From an uncultured Lachnospiraceae bacterium (GTDB lineage Bacteria > Bacillota > Clostridia > Lachnospirales > Lachnospiraceae), in assembly GCA_910586255.1 (NCBI GenBank), contig CAJUHR010000022.1:18817-82816 (forward strand): a stretch of 64,000 nucleotides of DNA, in the 5' to 3' direction. Under the pieces are notes generated by a model that had not been told where the DNA came from, searched no databases, and worked only from the letters and a program-made list of their open reading frames with translations. Position numbers and translations under genes: made by a program. Shown piece by piece: positions 33,637 through 41,646 of this stretch; position 1 is the first letter of the stretch, and every line of letters starts with the position of its first letter.

Positions 33637-34056
33637 ATGGAATATAACCAGTTTGGGAACCATTATGTGATGCGGGTGGATCCGGGGGAGGAGATCCTGG
33701 AAAAGATCGGAGAGCTGTGCAAAAAAGAAGAGATCCGGCTGGGCTCTGCCGTGGGCTTAGGGGCATCCAACCGGGCGGTGGTGGGGCTTTTCGATACGGT
33801 GAATAAGGTCTATAAGAAGAAGGAGCTGACCGGTCCCATGGAGATCACCTCTCTGGTGGGAAATATTTCCACCAAGGACGGCGAGATCTATCTACATTTT
33901 CATGTAAATCTGTGTGATGAGGAGATGAAAATCTTTGGAGGCCATATGAATGCCTGCTATGTGTCGGCCACGGCGGAGATCACGGTGACGAAGCTTGATG
34001 GATGCGTGGAGCGGCGGATGGACGAGGGGATCGGGCTGAATCTGTACCGGTTTTAA
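33637..34056 (+). CDS. PPC/DUF296-domain DNA-binding protein
   Basis: Protein of 139 residues that consists of the PPC (DUF296) domain: HYVMRVDPGEEILEKI, GSAVGLGASNRAVVGLFD, SLVGNISTKDGEIYLHFHVNL and GGHMNACYVSATAEI. The domain forms trimers with a conserved histidine site (HFH) and is seen in plant AT-hook proteins and bacterial homologues of uncertain role. I use the ATG at 33637 because GGAGG lies 4 bases before it; the adjacent ATG at 33634 is possible and the long upstream extension is not. It is the last gene of the garR unit. The 90 bases after it show nothing. Confidence 0.8.
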   Translation: MEYNQFGNHYVMRVDPGEEILEKIGELCKKEEIRLGSAVGLGASNRAVVGLFDTVNKVYKKKELTGPMEITSLVGNISTKDGEIYLHFHVNLCDEEMKIFGGHMNACYVSATAEITVTKLDGCVERRMDEGIGLNLYRF

Positions 34057-34149
34057 AAGAAAGGGGCATATCCGTATCAGCCATCTCCACCATGGCTTTT
34101 CAATATCCGCCACAAGGTGCTCCGGCTGATGCCTGTCCTGTGAGGCGAG

Positions 34150-34341
34150 TCAATGTACCAGCAGGGTGCAGATAAGGAAGGAATAAGGCTGTTTTTTTCT
34201 GGCGGCAATAAACGCCTGCTCCATACGGTCTGTTAACATTGGAGAATCTTCGTCATAAGTAACTGGTAAAGATTTTGCTTTTGCCAGCATTTTTTCTTTG
34301 TCAGTCAAGGTGGCATTTTCATGCAATTCAAAAGTTACCAT
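34150..34341 (-). CDS. BrnA-like antitoxin, probably orphaned
   Basis: 63-residue acidic protein (MVTFELHENATLTDKEKMLA, then LPVTYDEDSPMLT) whose DEDSP-LT segment is typical of antitoxins encoded behind BrnT-type toxins. It starts inside the end of the broken brnT gene (ATG at 34341, overlapping frames), which is the usual toxin-antitoxin layout. The tail after KKQPY (SFLICTLLVH) looks unlike an antitoxin and may come from a C-terminal frameshift. With a dead toxin it has no remaining partner here. Confidence 0.5.
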   Translation of the reverse strand: MVTFELHENATLTDKEKMLAKAKSLPVTYDEDSPMLTDRMEQAFIAARKKQPYSFLICTLLVH

Positions 34342-34618
34342 AATATAAATTCCTTTCTCTTGCAGTTGCAAGACGTGCAGAAATTAATCGGAGCAGAAAT
34401 TAATCGGATGTGTGGATGTCTTTCTGTTTATACAACAAACAGAATATCTTCTGCCAGACCAATTGTTATATACCGGTCTTCGTCTATACTATGAATCTCA
34501 TCATAGATTTCTATTCGATTTGTATCTAAAAAGACTTTTGCAGCGGTTTCAAACAAAATACCATGCTTTTGAAATTAAGGATGGCTTTTTCTTCATCCCA
34601 TTCAAATTTTAAAGCCAT
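34328..34618 (-). pseudogene. brnT-type toxin gene with three lesions
   Basis: Read on the minus strand from the ATG at 34618: MALKFEWDEEKAILNFK, then after a one-base loss in an A run, KHGILFETAAKVFLDT, NRIEIYDEIHSIDEDRYI, TIGLAEDILFVV, a stop codon in place of Tyr, TERHPHIRLISA, a 16-bp tandem duplication that shifts the frame, and RLATARERNLYYGNF. This is the whole course of a BrnT ribonuclease toxin (FEWDE, KHG, RLISAR signatures). One base deletion, one nonsense codon and one duplication each inactivate it. Confidence 0.75.
34375..34406. repeat. 16-bp tandem duplication inside the brnT pseudogene
   Basis: Units 34375-34390 and 34391-34406 are identical except for one base (GTGCAG against GAGCAG at the start). 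Removing one unit restores the ISARLATARER reading of BrnT. Confidence 0.85.
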
Positions 34619-34763
34619 ATTTTTAACCCTTTTATAAATGAGACAGGAATAGATATGGGGGGATGTTCAATATAACAATTTAATATTATACTACTATAAA
34701 GGATCAATGTTTTCAATTTAACAGTTGAGATTTCTATTGCTTTAGGATAAAATAGGGTAATAG

Positions 34764-34952
34764 TATGATTCCATTGAGACCAACCAGGTATTTGGTGCGC
34801 CAGAAGTAAGGGAAATCCTTGGTTGTACAGTTACTGTCTCGATGGATATGGTGAAAAAGCTGAAAGATATGGGGATTGTAGCAGAAGTGAGAGGAAAGGG
34901 AAAAGGAAAATACAGGTTTGTATACCAGAGTGAAACAGGAGAAAAAACATGA
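34764..34952 (+). pseudogene. C-terminal fragment of a larger protein with a winged-helix end
   Basis: The frame from after the stop at 34761 to the TGA at 34950 has no start codon near its beginning. It reads NQVFGAPEVREILGCTV, TVSMDMVKKLKDMGIVAEV and RGKGKGKYRF. This is the typical last helix-turn-helix of Fic-family or AlbA-type ATP-binding proteins (EILG... KKL...GI.....GKGKYRF). The 5' part of the gene is missing; the A+T-rich DNA before it (34619-34763) holds nothing else. Confidence 0.55.
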
Positions 34953-35155
34953 GTAAATATAATGCTTTATGGGAGCATATACAGAAAAACGGCCGGCAAT
35001 CCTTCCAGCTAACCTTTGAGGAGATCCAGAATATTGCAGGGCTGCCCATCGACCATTCATTTTTAAAATACAAAAAAGAACTTACAGAATACGGATATGA
35101 GGTGGGAAAAATATCCATGAAGAAGCAGACAGTTCTTTTCAACAGGATTGGGTGA
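34949..35155 (+). CDS. small DUF7662-like protein
   Basis: 68-residue protein (MSKYNALWEHIQKNGRQSFQ, LTFEEIQNIAGLPIDHSF, LKYKKELTEYGY). The pattern 'YxxLWEyI...LTFEEIxxIaG' is shared by a family of small proteins of unknown function that often sit beside defence or toxin genes. It starts four bases before the end of the preceding fragment (ATGA overlap), so it was once translationally coupled to it. A+T-rich composition. Confidence 0.55.
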   Translation: MSKYNALWEHIQKNGRQSFQLTFEEIQNIAGLPIDHSFLKYKKELTEYGYEVGKISMKKQTVLFNRIG

Positions 35156-35220
35156 GAAATTCTGGTTGAAAAAAGTAAAGCCAGTACAGGAGAAGGGACC
35201 AATAAATTCGGGAGGAGATT

Positions 35221-35478
35221 ATGGCAGAACTGAATTCTATGGCAAATATCGGCAGGGAAATGGAAAAAAAGCTGACAAGCGAGGGAATCGATTCGGCGGA
35301 AAAGCTGATTCAGACAGGGGCAAAGCAGGCCTTTCTAAAGCTAAAGGAGACCTACCCCCAGGTGTGTCTGGTGCATCTGTATGCTTTGGAAGGAGCCATT
35401 GAAAACGTGGAATTTAACGCTCTTTCGGAGAATAGAAAGAGGGAATTAAAGGAATTCAGCGATTTTTTAAAAGGATGA
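35221..35478 (+). CDS. stand-alone TfoX C-terminal-domain protein
   Basis: 85-residue protein: LNSMANIGREMEKKLTSEGI, then SAEKLIQTGAKQAFLKLKE and PQVCLVHLYALEGAIENVEF. This is the TfoX/Sxy C-terminal domain, a helix-hairpin-helix-like fold, without the N-terminal half of the competence regulator. In Firmicutes such short versions are common and of unknown role; a link to competence should not be assumed. GGAGGAG precedes the ATG at 35221. The stop overlaps the start of the next gene (ATGA). Confidence 0.75.
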   Translation: MAELNSMANIGREMEKKLTSEGIDSAEKLIQTGAKQAFLKLKETYPQVCLVHLYALEGAIENVEFNALSENRKRELKEFSDFLKG

Positions 35479-35777
35479 TTGGCAAAATAAATTTGAAAAA
35501 AGCGTTTCTTATCTCTAAATGCAATGTCTATGAAGGGAAATTGAGATTGCATGGTCGTGTCTTAACGGATTTAAAATCAGGTGACACTCTGTTTTCTTCA
35601 GACCACAGGAATGCGGTAAAAAGACAGGGATTCGTCATTGAAAAAATAAGTGCTTATCGGCATGAATTTGACGAAATCAGTGAAAGCATGACCTGCGAAC
35701 TAATAATTTCGGGGGAGGGATTAGAGCAAAAAGAGGATAGTATATTGTATATAGAAAAAAGAGATGAAAACAGATAA
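35475..35777 (+). CDS. unknown 100-residue protein coupled to the TfoX-like gene
   Basis: Starts in the ATGA overlap with the TfoX-like gene. It is beta-rich: KINLKKAFLISKCNVYEGKL, RLHGRVLTDLKSGDTL and ISAYRHEFDEISESMTCEL, with an ending LEQKEDSILYIEKRDENR. The alternating pattern with a 'GDTL' turn and 'I.AYRHEFDEIS.GM.CEL' is reminiscent of the domain-2 beta barrel of translation factors, but I cannot confirm this. No signal peptide. Low G+C. Confidence 0.5.
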   Translation: MIGKINLKKAFLISKCNVYEGKLRLHGRVLTDLKSGDTLFSSDHRNAVKRQGFVIEKISAYRHEFDEISESMTCELIISGEGLEQKEDSILYIEKRDENR

Positions 35778-35811
35778 AAGATTTCCCGGCTCTGTGGAAG
35801 GAGGGGACAAC

Positions 35812-36294
35812 ATGCCATTGGAATTGATGGAAGCATATGACCATGTAAAGGAAGTAGGTGAACTGTTTTCGGAGTATACAAGTTTGCTGATCGCGGGGGA
35901 ACCTTCCTTTAAAAAATATCTGGATATACAGAATTATGAGGAGGAACTGGCACATTTAGAAAGCAAATACGGCGCTCCCTGGGGCCGGTTGTACCTGGCA
36001 TACTGGGACGGAAAGCTGGCCGGCTGTGTTGGGCTTAGGAAACTGGACGGCCCAAATTGTGAGATGAAGCGGCTATATGTAAGGCCGAATTTTCGGGGGA
36101 AACATATTGGGAAAGAATTGGTAGAAAGGATAATAAAGGATGCCAGGGAAATCGGTTATTCCCATATATTGCTGGATACACTGCCGTTTCTGAAAGAAGC
36201 CATTCACTTATATGAGACATATGGATTTTATAAAACGGAAAGCTATAATAACAGTCCGGTGGAGACTTCGGTCTATATGAGGCTGGATTTGTAG
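35812..36294 (+). CDS. GNAT-family N-acetyltransferase
   Basis: 160-residue protein with the GNAT fold: GKLAGCVGLRKLDG, CEMKRLYVRPNFRGKHIGKE (acetyl-CoA pyrophosphate loop RGKHIG) and ETYGFYKTESYNNSPVE. It resembles the family of small acetyltransferases that modify amines or peptides; the substrate is unknown. I use the ATG at 35812 with AAGGAGGGG upstream; the frame is open to 35764. Confidence 0.8.
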   Translation: MPLELMEAYDHVKEVGELFSEYTSLLIAGEPSFKKYLDIQNYEEELAHLESKYGAPWGRLYLAYWDGKLAGCVGLRKLDGPNCEMKRLYVRPNFRGKHIGKELVERIIKDAREIGYSHILLDTLPFLKEAIHLYETYGFYKTESYNNSPVETSVYMRLDL

Positions 36295-36421
36295 AAGAAA
36301 ATCCTGGAAGTACGCGTACCGCGGAAGAGGTGAATTTGAGGACGTTGTTTGCGAAAAGATGTAGTGATTATTATTTGGGATAACGTAACAGAATCACGCA
36401 GGAGAAAGAGGAAAAGCCACA

Positions 36422-36679
36422 ATGAAAAGAGGAAAAAATCTACCCCAGATCAAGCTGTCTGATACCCAGAAGGACAAGCTGAAGGATGAAATCAAAGCCT
36501 TTTATCTGGACGTGCGGGGAGAAGAAATCGGGATGATCGAGCAGCTTCAATTGCTGGAATTATTTGAGGAAAAATTGGCGCCGATTATCTATAACAGGGC
36601 TCTTGACGACACAAAGAAATGGTTTGGCCAGATGATGGAGAATCTGGATTCCGACTATTATACTTTATACAAAAACTAG
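36422..36679 (+). CDS. DUF2164-family protein
   Basis: 85-residue protein: QIKLSDTQKDKLKDEIKAFY, EEIGMIEQLQLLELFEEKL, APIIYNRALDDTKKWF. This matches the DUF2164 pattern (EEIG...LLxFFxEKxxPxIYNxGxxD). The function is unknown. Its TAG stop lies within the first bases of the 166-bp palindromic element, so the element abuts or replaced the original 3' end. Confidence 0.7.
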   Translation: MKRGKNLPQIKLSDTQKDKLKDEIKAFYLDVRGEEIGMIEQLQLLELFEEKLAPIIYNRALDDTKKWFGQMMENLDSDYYTLYKN

Positions 36680-36841
36680 TATAACCCGATTTAAATAACC
36701 TTCCATTTCGCTGGCCTGCTTTCCCGATAGCACAAAGAAAAAATGCTCAGCGTAGCACCACTACGCCTCCGCTTTTTCCTTTGCACTCTCGAAAAAGCAT
36801 CCTCAACGAAATGGAAAGGTATTTAAATCGGCTTATACTAG
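36676..36841. repeat. 166-bp palindromic (MITE-like) element
   Basis: The ends 36676-36710 and 36807-36841 are inverted repeats that match at 32 of 35 positions, both bounded by CTAG. The inner 96 bases also fold (GCGTAG-CACCA-CTACGC at the centre, and A/T-rich arms on both sides), so the whole element forms one long imperfect hairpin. It holds no gene. The size, shape and terminal repeats fit a miniature inverted-repeat element or dispersed palindrome; other copies would lie outside the window. Confidence 0.7.
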
Positions 36842-36860
36842 GAGTGATGAGGTTTAAGCC

Positions 36861-37376
36861 ATGGTTGTTTTGATCACAGGTGCCTCCCACACGGGCAAGA
36901 CCGCGCTGGCACAAAGGCTGCTGGAAAAATATCAGATGCCCTATCTGTCCATAGATCATTTGAAAATGGGTTTGATTCGCAGCAAAAATACCACGCTTAC
37001 ACCAATGAGTGACGAACAGAAACTGACGGATTATCTGTGGCCGGTGGTGGAGGAGATCATAAAGACAGTGATTGAAAACAGGCAGAATCTGATTGTGGAG
37101 GGCTGTTATATTCCCTTTGGCTGGGAAAAGGATTTTGGAGAAGAATATTTGAGGGAAATCCGATATTACTGCCTGGTGATGAGTGAACCATATATCAAAA
37201 GCCATTTTGCTGATATCAAAAGCTTTGCCAATGTGATAGAAGCACGTGTGGATGATGAATGGCTTACCCTGGAAGCGGTGCTTGAGGAAAACGGCCGGAT
37301 GCTGGAGCAGTGCCGCAGACATAAGGTGGATCCGGTATGGATTGATGAGAACTATTTGGTGGATTTGGAATTGTAA
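36861..37376 (+). CDS. P-loop nucleotide kinase-like protein
   Basis: 171-residue protein with Walker A GASHTGKT at residues 7-14, followed by LSIDHLKMGLIRS (an Asp-His kinase-like motif) and LIVEGCYIPFGW (Walker B-like). It belongs to the broad adenylate-kinase/zeta-like P-loop group and probably phosphorylates a small molecule; the substrate is not evident. GAGG lies 8 bases before the ATG, directly after the palindromic element. A methyltransferase gene follows 38 bases downstream. Confidence 0.65.
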   Translation: MVVLITGASHTGKTALAQRLLEKYQMPYLSIDHLKMGLIRSKNTTLTPMSDEQKLTDYLWPVVEEIIKTVIENRQNLIVEGCYIPFGWEKDFGEEYLREIRYYCLVMSEPYIKSHFADIKSFANVIEARVDDEWLTLEAVLEENGRMLEQCRRHKVDPVWIDENYLVDLEL

Positions 37377-37414
37377 TTTCCCGATATAACCGAGAATTGA
37401 AGGAGACAGGACAT

Positions 37415-38122
37415 ATGGAGATTGGTGACTATCAGGCCTATATTTCAGCGGAAACTATGATGGGGCCAAACAGCGCAAGGATATTGGCAGAGTTATTGGA
37501 TCAATATCCTTTACCGTTTGCTTCGGATGACAGGATTCTCGACTTAGGATGCGGGACAGGGCTGACGAGCCTGATCATTGCGAGAGAGACCGGGGCAAGA
37601 GTTTTTGCCAATGATTTGTGGATAAGTACAGAAGAGAACGGGAAACGGTTTGCCGAATGGGGGGTCAGAGGACAGATAACGCCTGTCTGTGAAGATGCGA
37701 ACAATCTCCATTTTGAAGAAAGGCAATTTCGTGCTCTGATTAGTATCGATTCCTACCATTATTTTGGGGGAAGCAAGGGATTTTTTCAGAAAAAGATTTT
37801 GCCGTTTATGGAAGATGGCGGTGTGGTTTTGATTGGAATCCCTGGCCTGAAGGAGGAATATGCAGGCTGTGCCAGGGAACTTCTTTTCGACTGGCTTGGA
37901 GAGGACAGCGATTTGTTCAAGAGCCCGAAGCATTGGAAGGAACTCATCGGCGGCAGCGACAGAATCGAGAGGGTGGAAACCTGGGAAATGGATTGTTTCT
38001 GCAAAGCATGGGAGGATTGGCTGGCAACAGATAATCCATATGCCCTGGGCGACAAGAAATATTTTGAAGGGATTATCAAGCCATATACTTGTTTTGCGGG
38101 CATTTCTATTAAGCTGAAATAG
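37415..38122 (+). CDS. class I SAM-dependent methyltransferase
   Basis: 235-residue protein with the SAM-binding motif ILDLGCGTGLTSL at about residues 38-50, followed by FANDLW and DANNLHFEERQFRALISID. Downstream IGIPGLKEEY and the C-terminal barrel complete the Rossmann-type fold of small-molecule methyltransferases. The ATG at 37415 has AAGGAG 9 bases upstream. The substrate is unknown. It is likely co-transcribed with the kinase-like gene before it. Confidence 0.75.
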   Translation: MEIGDYQAYISAETMMGPNSARILAELLDQYPLPFASDDRILDLGCGTGLTSLIIARETGARVFANDLWISTEENGKRFAEWGVRGQITPVCEDANNLHFEERQFRALISIDSYHYFGGSKGFFQKKILPFMEDGGVVLIGIPGLKEEYAGCARELLFDWLGEDSDLFKSPKHWKELIGGSDRIERVETWEMDCFCKAWEDWLATDNPYALGDKKYFEGIIKPYTCFAGISIKLK

Positions 38123-38189
38123 GCATAGTAGCGGGAGTGTTTTTCCGAAAGTGGAGTGAAAATATTACAGAAAGTGAGGGGGAAAGTAT

Positions 38190-39113
38190 ATGAAATATCT
38201 GCCGCCGGTGATAGAGAAAATGTATAAGGAAAAAGGCCTTCATGATCTGGATTTTTTTGCCATGACCAATGCTCTTGACTGGTCACAGCAGGGGAATGAC
38301 GACCTGGTTTTGGAGCCGTTGATTCAATATTTGTCCCAGTGGCCGGATGAAGTGATTTTTGTATTTGAGGACAAGATGGCAGAACTTTTGCATGGACTGG
38401 ACAGGCCAGAGATTGCCCGGCGTACCTACCGGTCGGATAAATATTTTTCCGGAGACGGTTTCCTCTATGCCCGGTGCGTGGCGCTGGTAAATGGGCGGGC
38501 TTATTATCAAAAGATTCTGGATGGGAGAAGGAAGCTGGACGGGGATAAGGAATTTGAGGCAATTTTGTATGCTCCCAGGAAGGCATGGGCCAGAAAGCAC
38601 CACAAAGCCCCCTCGGACTATCCTCATATGGCCAGCCCGGATTATGAGACCGGAAGCAATGAGGCATGCTGGCAGCCGGAAAATCTGTGGACAGAGCATG
38701 CTCTTTCTCTTGGGTGGAAATTATCAGTTCCAAGGGATTGGAGGCAGGAGGAAGGAGAAGGCGGGGAGGCAGTGTTTTATCCTCCGGAGGGGGAGCTTAC
38801 GGTGCGGATAACCCCTTTCTATGCAGAGAAATCCGGCAAGCCTGCCCCGGCAAAGGTTATGGAGCAGGCGTTTCTGCAAACGATCCCCACTCAGGCTGTG
38901 GGGATGAAGCCGGAGGGCTGTGGACTTGCAGGCTTCCGTCTGCGGTTTTTTGAAAACAGCGAGACAGAGGGAGGGCGGTCTGTGCACCATATCTATGCCG
39001 GGTATTTTGCCAGGGGAGAACTTCTGACGGTAAATGTTTTGGGAAGAAGCAGGGAGGAGTGCCGAAAGGCCATGGAATTATTGCAGACCTTGCAGAAAAC
39101 AGAGGGGCAGTAA
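38190..39113 (+). CDS. DUF4240-like protein
   Basis: 307-residue soluble protein. The N-terminal half (about 1-130) has FFAMTNALDW, FEDKMAELLHGLD, FLYARCVALVNG and EFEAILYAPRKAWARKH, which matches the DUF4240 pattern ('F..aRc..v..G..yY...l......d.eFE.llyv...A...k'). The second half (about 150-300) is a different, beta-rich domain with WKLSVPRDWRQEEGE at its start, like small stress or immunity proteins. Function is unknown. GAGGGGGAAAG precedes the ATG. Confidence 0.55.
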   Translation: MKYLPPVIEKMYKEKGLHDLDFFAMTNALDWSQQGNDDLVLEPLIQYLSQWPDEVIFVFEDKMAELLHGLDRPEIARRTYRSDKYFSGDGFLYARCVALVNGRAYYQKILDGRRKLDGDKEFEAILYAPRKAWARKHHKAPSDYPHMASPDYETGSNEACWQPENLWTEHALSLGWKLSVPRDWRQEEGEGGEAVFYPPEGELTVRITPFYAEKSGKPAPAKVMEQAFLQTIPTQAVGMKPEGCGLAGFRLRFFENSETEGGRSVHHIYAGYFARGELLTVNVLGRSREECRKAMELLQTLQKTEGQ

Positions 39114-39212
39114 CATGGTTTTCCCTGAGAATAGAGTCCTGTCTTGATATTTCTGATCTTCTTCATCTGGATTTTTCACAATTTAAGAATTAAACATGAT
39201 GCAGAAAGTGAT

Positions 39213-39239
39213 AAGGCGCGGCGTTAAGCCGGCCTTTTT
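39213..39239 (+). terminator. intrinsic terminator after the DUF4240-like gene
   Basis: AAGGC-CGGC pairs with GCCG-GCCTT around GTTAA, with one bulged base, and a T run follows. Confidence 0.7.
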
Positions 39240-39265
39240 GCTGTTCTGTCGCGACTCAGACCATT

Positions 39266-39788
39266 CTACCCTTTCTCCGGATTCCAGTAGGCAGCTGCCA
39301 GTTCGATGAAATAGCGGGCAGCCTTGGGAAGATAAGCGCCCTTTCGGTAGGAGGCCACAATATCCCAGGCGGGATGGCTGTCAGGAACCACAAGAAAGAT
39401 TTCCTACGTGGCCGGCAGAATATATTCGTCATCAGTGCGGTGCCCCTCACAAAGTGTCTGAAAGCCTAAATCCAGCTCTTCTCGGGCAATGAGTGGCTGC
39501 TGCTTGCGGACGCTCAGCTCGGATGGTTCCACGAGAATGTCGGGATACTTCTGAATGGAAGAGAGGGTATACATAGGAGAACATATTGGTACCCCGGCCG
39601 GGAGTAAAGACCAGGGTCGAACGCCAGTCTGTGCGGGAGCGGTGGAATAGCTGAAGATACAGCTCCCGTTCCAGGCGCAGCAGCAACTGGTTGAGAGCGG
39701 GCTGGGTCAAATGCAGTTTTTCGGCGGCGCGGGTAATGTTGTTTTCCTCGGCGATCTTTAGGATGTATTTGATTTGTCGGGTGTCCAT
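39266..39788 (-). pseudogene. LysR-family regulator pseudogene
   Basis: The N-terminal helix-turn-helix is intact (MDTRQIKYILKIAEENNITR AAEKLHLTQ in two pieces) and the very C-terminus is recognisable (IVASYRKGAYLPKAARYFIE). Between them more than half of the effector domain is missing: RTDWRS runs directly into TLVFTPGRGTNMF, then the frame shifts and a TAG interrupts it. The intact paralogue at 41647-42603 has the full sequence. It starts as a divergent neighbour of garD, the place of its natural regulator. Confidence 0.8.
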
Positions 39789-40109
39789 GGGAGGCCTCCT
39801 GCTTGTGTGGGGAGGTCAAGGCTGGTGTTGGCAGATTTGGGAATTTAATGGCGGTCTTGGTCTGTCGGATTTTTGACCCTGGTATCATAGCATAAGGAAA
39901 GGAAAAATAAAATATTTGCGCCAATAAAAGTTCTCTAAAATAAAGTTTGAGACGTCTAATTTTTATCAATTTTACATTTAAAAGTATTATGGGTAAAATA
40001 AAGACAGAACAACAAATCAAACGGGGAAGCGAGGGCGGAGATTGTGGTAGTATGCCAGGCGGGCCAGACACATTCCGGACAGCTTTCTCGTCAAACGAGG
40101 AGGAGCGGA
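39789..40109. promoter_or_regulatory. promoter region between the LysR pseudogene and garD
   Basis: 320 gene-free bases, A+T-rich in the middle. The run AGCATAAGGAAAGGAAAAATAAA near 39891 resembles AGCATAAGGAACAGGAAAC upstream of the intact LysR gene near 42728, a sign that the promoter was duplicated along with the gene. No certain -35/-10 pair was seen. Confidence 0.4.
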
Positions 40110-41630
40110 ATGGCGAAACGAAAATATGTCCGAATCAAGGAGCAGGACAATGTGGTCGTGGTGGTGCAGGACACGGCAAAGGGGACAGAGATTATGGAAG
40201 GGCTGACGGTCAATGAGGATGTCCCCCAGGCACACAAGGTGGCGCTTATGGATATACCGGCCGGCGGGGAGATTATCCGGTACGGGGTGGTTTTAGGATA
40301 TGCAATCCGGGATATCAAAAAGGGGGACTGGATCAATGAGCATATGCTGGAGCTGCCGGAAAGTCCTTCTGTGGAGGACATGCCCTACGGCACGAACCTG
40401 GTGCCCATGGAGGAGCTTCCATTGCCTGTCCGCACCACCTGGATGGGGTATAAAAATACCGAAGGGCCGGCAGGAACGAGAAATCTTTTGGGGATTGTGA
40501 CCACCGTCCAGTGCGCGGCGGGAGTTCTTAAGGTGGCAGTGGAGCGGATAAAAAAAGAGCTGCTTCCCAAATATCCCAACGTGGACGGGGTGGTGGCAGT
40601 GACCCATCCCTATGGCTGCGGGGTGGCCATCAATGCGCCCATGGCCTACATACCCATTCGGGCCATCACCAATGTGATCCGCCATCCGAATTTTGGCGGG
40701 GAGATCATGGTGGTGGGACTGGGCTGTGAGAAGCTGACTTATGACCGGGTGCTGCCGGCGGAGGATATCAATCCGGAGAATGTGCTGACGCTGCAGGATT
40801 ATGCGGGACATGACGCCATGATGAACGCCATCATGGAGATGGCAGAAAAAAAGCTTGAGAGACTGAACCGGCGGACGAGAGAGGAGCTTCCCTTAAGCCA
40901 GCTATTGGTGGGAATGCAGTGCGGGGGAAGCGATGCCTTCTCCGGCGTGTCGGCCAATCCCAGCGCGGGCTATGCGGCGGATATGCTGGTGCGGGGCGGC
41001 GGGACGGTCATGTTTTCGGAGGTGACGGAGGTTCGGGACGGAGTGCATATGCTGGCGGCCAGATGTGCCAATGCCCATACCCGTGACCGGCTGGCGGAGG
41101 AGATGAAATGGTACGATGACTATCTGGCTCAGGGTGGCGTGGGCCGTGACGCCAACCCTACGCCGGGCAACAAAAAGGGCGGTCTGGCCAATATCGTGGA
41201 GAAGGCCATGGGAAGCATTGCCAAGAGCGGAACCAGCCAGATCGTGGAGGTGCTCTCCCCGGCGGAGAAGCCCACGAAGCACGGGCTGATCTACGCGGCG
41301 ACTCCGGCCAGCGATATTGTCTGCGGCCCCAGCCAGGTAGCCAGCGGCATTGGCCTGCAGGTGTTTATGACCGGGCGGGGAACCCCCTACGGCCTGGATA
41401 TCAGCCCGGTGATCAAGGTGTGCAGCCGCAATGAGATGAAGGATCACTGGTTTGACCTGATCGATATTTCTGCCGGTGATGTGGCTACCGGAGAAAAGAC
41501 CATTGCCCAGGTGGGGACGGAGATCTTTGAGTTTATTTTGGCAGTGGCCAGCGGCGAGGCGGAGCCTTACAGCGACAAATATGGGTTCCACAATGACATG
41601 TGCATCTTTAATCCGGCGCCGATCACCTGA
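40110..41630 (+). CDS. garD: galactarate dehydratase
   Basis: 506-residue protein: N-terminal SAF domain (about 1-95) joined to the UxaA/GarD catalytic region with GYKNTEGPAGTRNLLGIVTT, THPYGCGVA, VGLGCEKLTYD, LLVGMQCGGSDAFSGVSANP and a C-terminal CSRNEMKDHWFDLIDISAGD. Cysteines suggest an iron cofactor, as known in GarD. It converts galactarate to 5-keto-4-deoxyglucarate. GGAGGAG lies before the ATG at 40110. It lies convergent with its putative LysR regulator and upstream of the importer. Confidence 0.85.
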   Translation: MAKRKYVRIKEQDNVVVVVQDTAKGTEIMEGLTVNEDVPQAHKVALMDIPAGGEIIRYGVVLGYAIRDIKKGDWINEHMLELPESPSVEDMPYGTNLVPMEELPLPVRTTWMGYKNTEGPAGTRNLLGIVTTVQCAAGVLKVAVERIKKELLPKYPNVDGVVAVTHPYGCGVAINAPMAYIPIRAITNVIRHPNFGGEIMVVGLGCEKLTYDRVLPAEDINPENVLTLQDYAGHDAMMNAIMEMAEKKLERLNRRTREELPLSQLLVGMQCGGSDAFSGVSANPSAGYAADMLVRGGGTVMFSEVTEVRDGVHMLAARCANAHTRDRLAEEMKWYDDYLAQGGVGRDANPTPGNKKGGLANIVEKAMGSIAKSGTSQIVEVLSPAEKPTKHGLIYAATPASDIVCGPSQVASGIGLQVFMTGRGTPYGLDISPVIKVCSRNEMKDHWFDLIDISAGDVATGEKTIAQVGTEIFEFILAVASGEAEPYSDKYGFHNDMCIFNPAPIT

Positions 41631-41646
41631 TGCGGCAGAGGGAAAT

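Noticed and set aside
34412..34612. open frame of 66 codons on the plus strand
   Set aside because: It is antisense to the brnT pseudogene, whose protein signature is clear on the minus strand.
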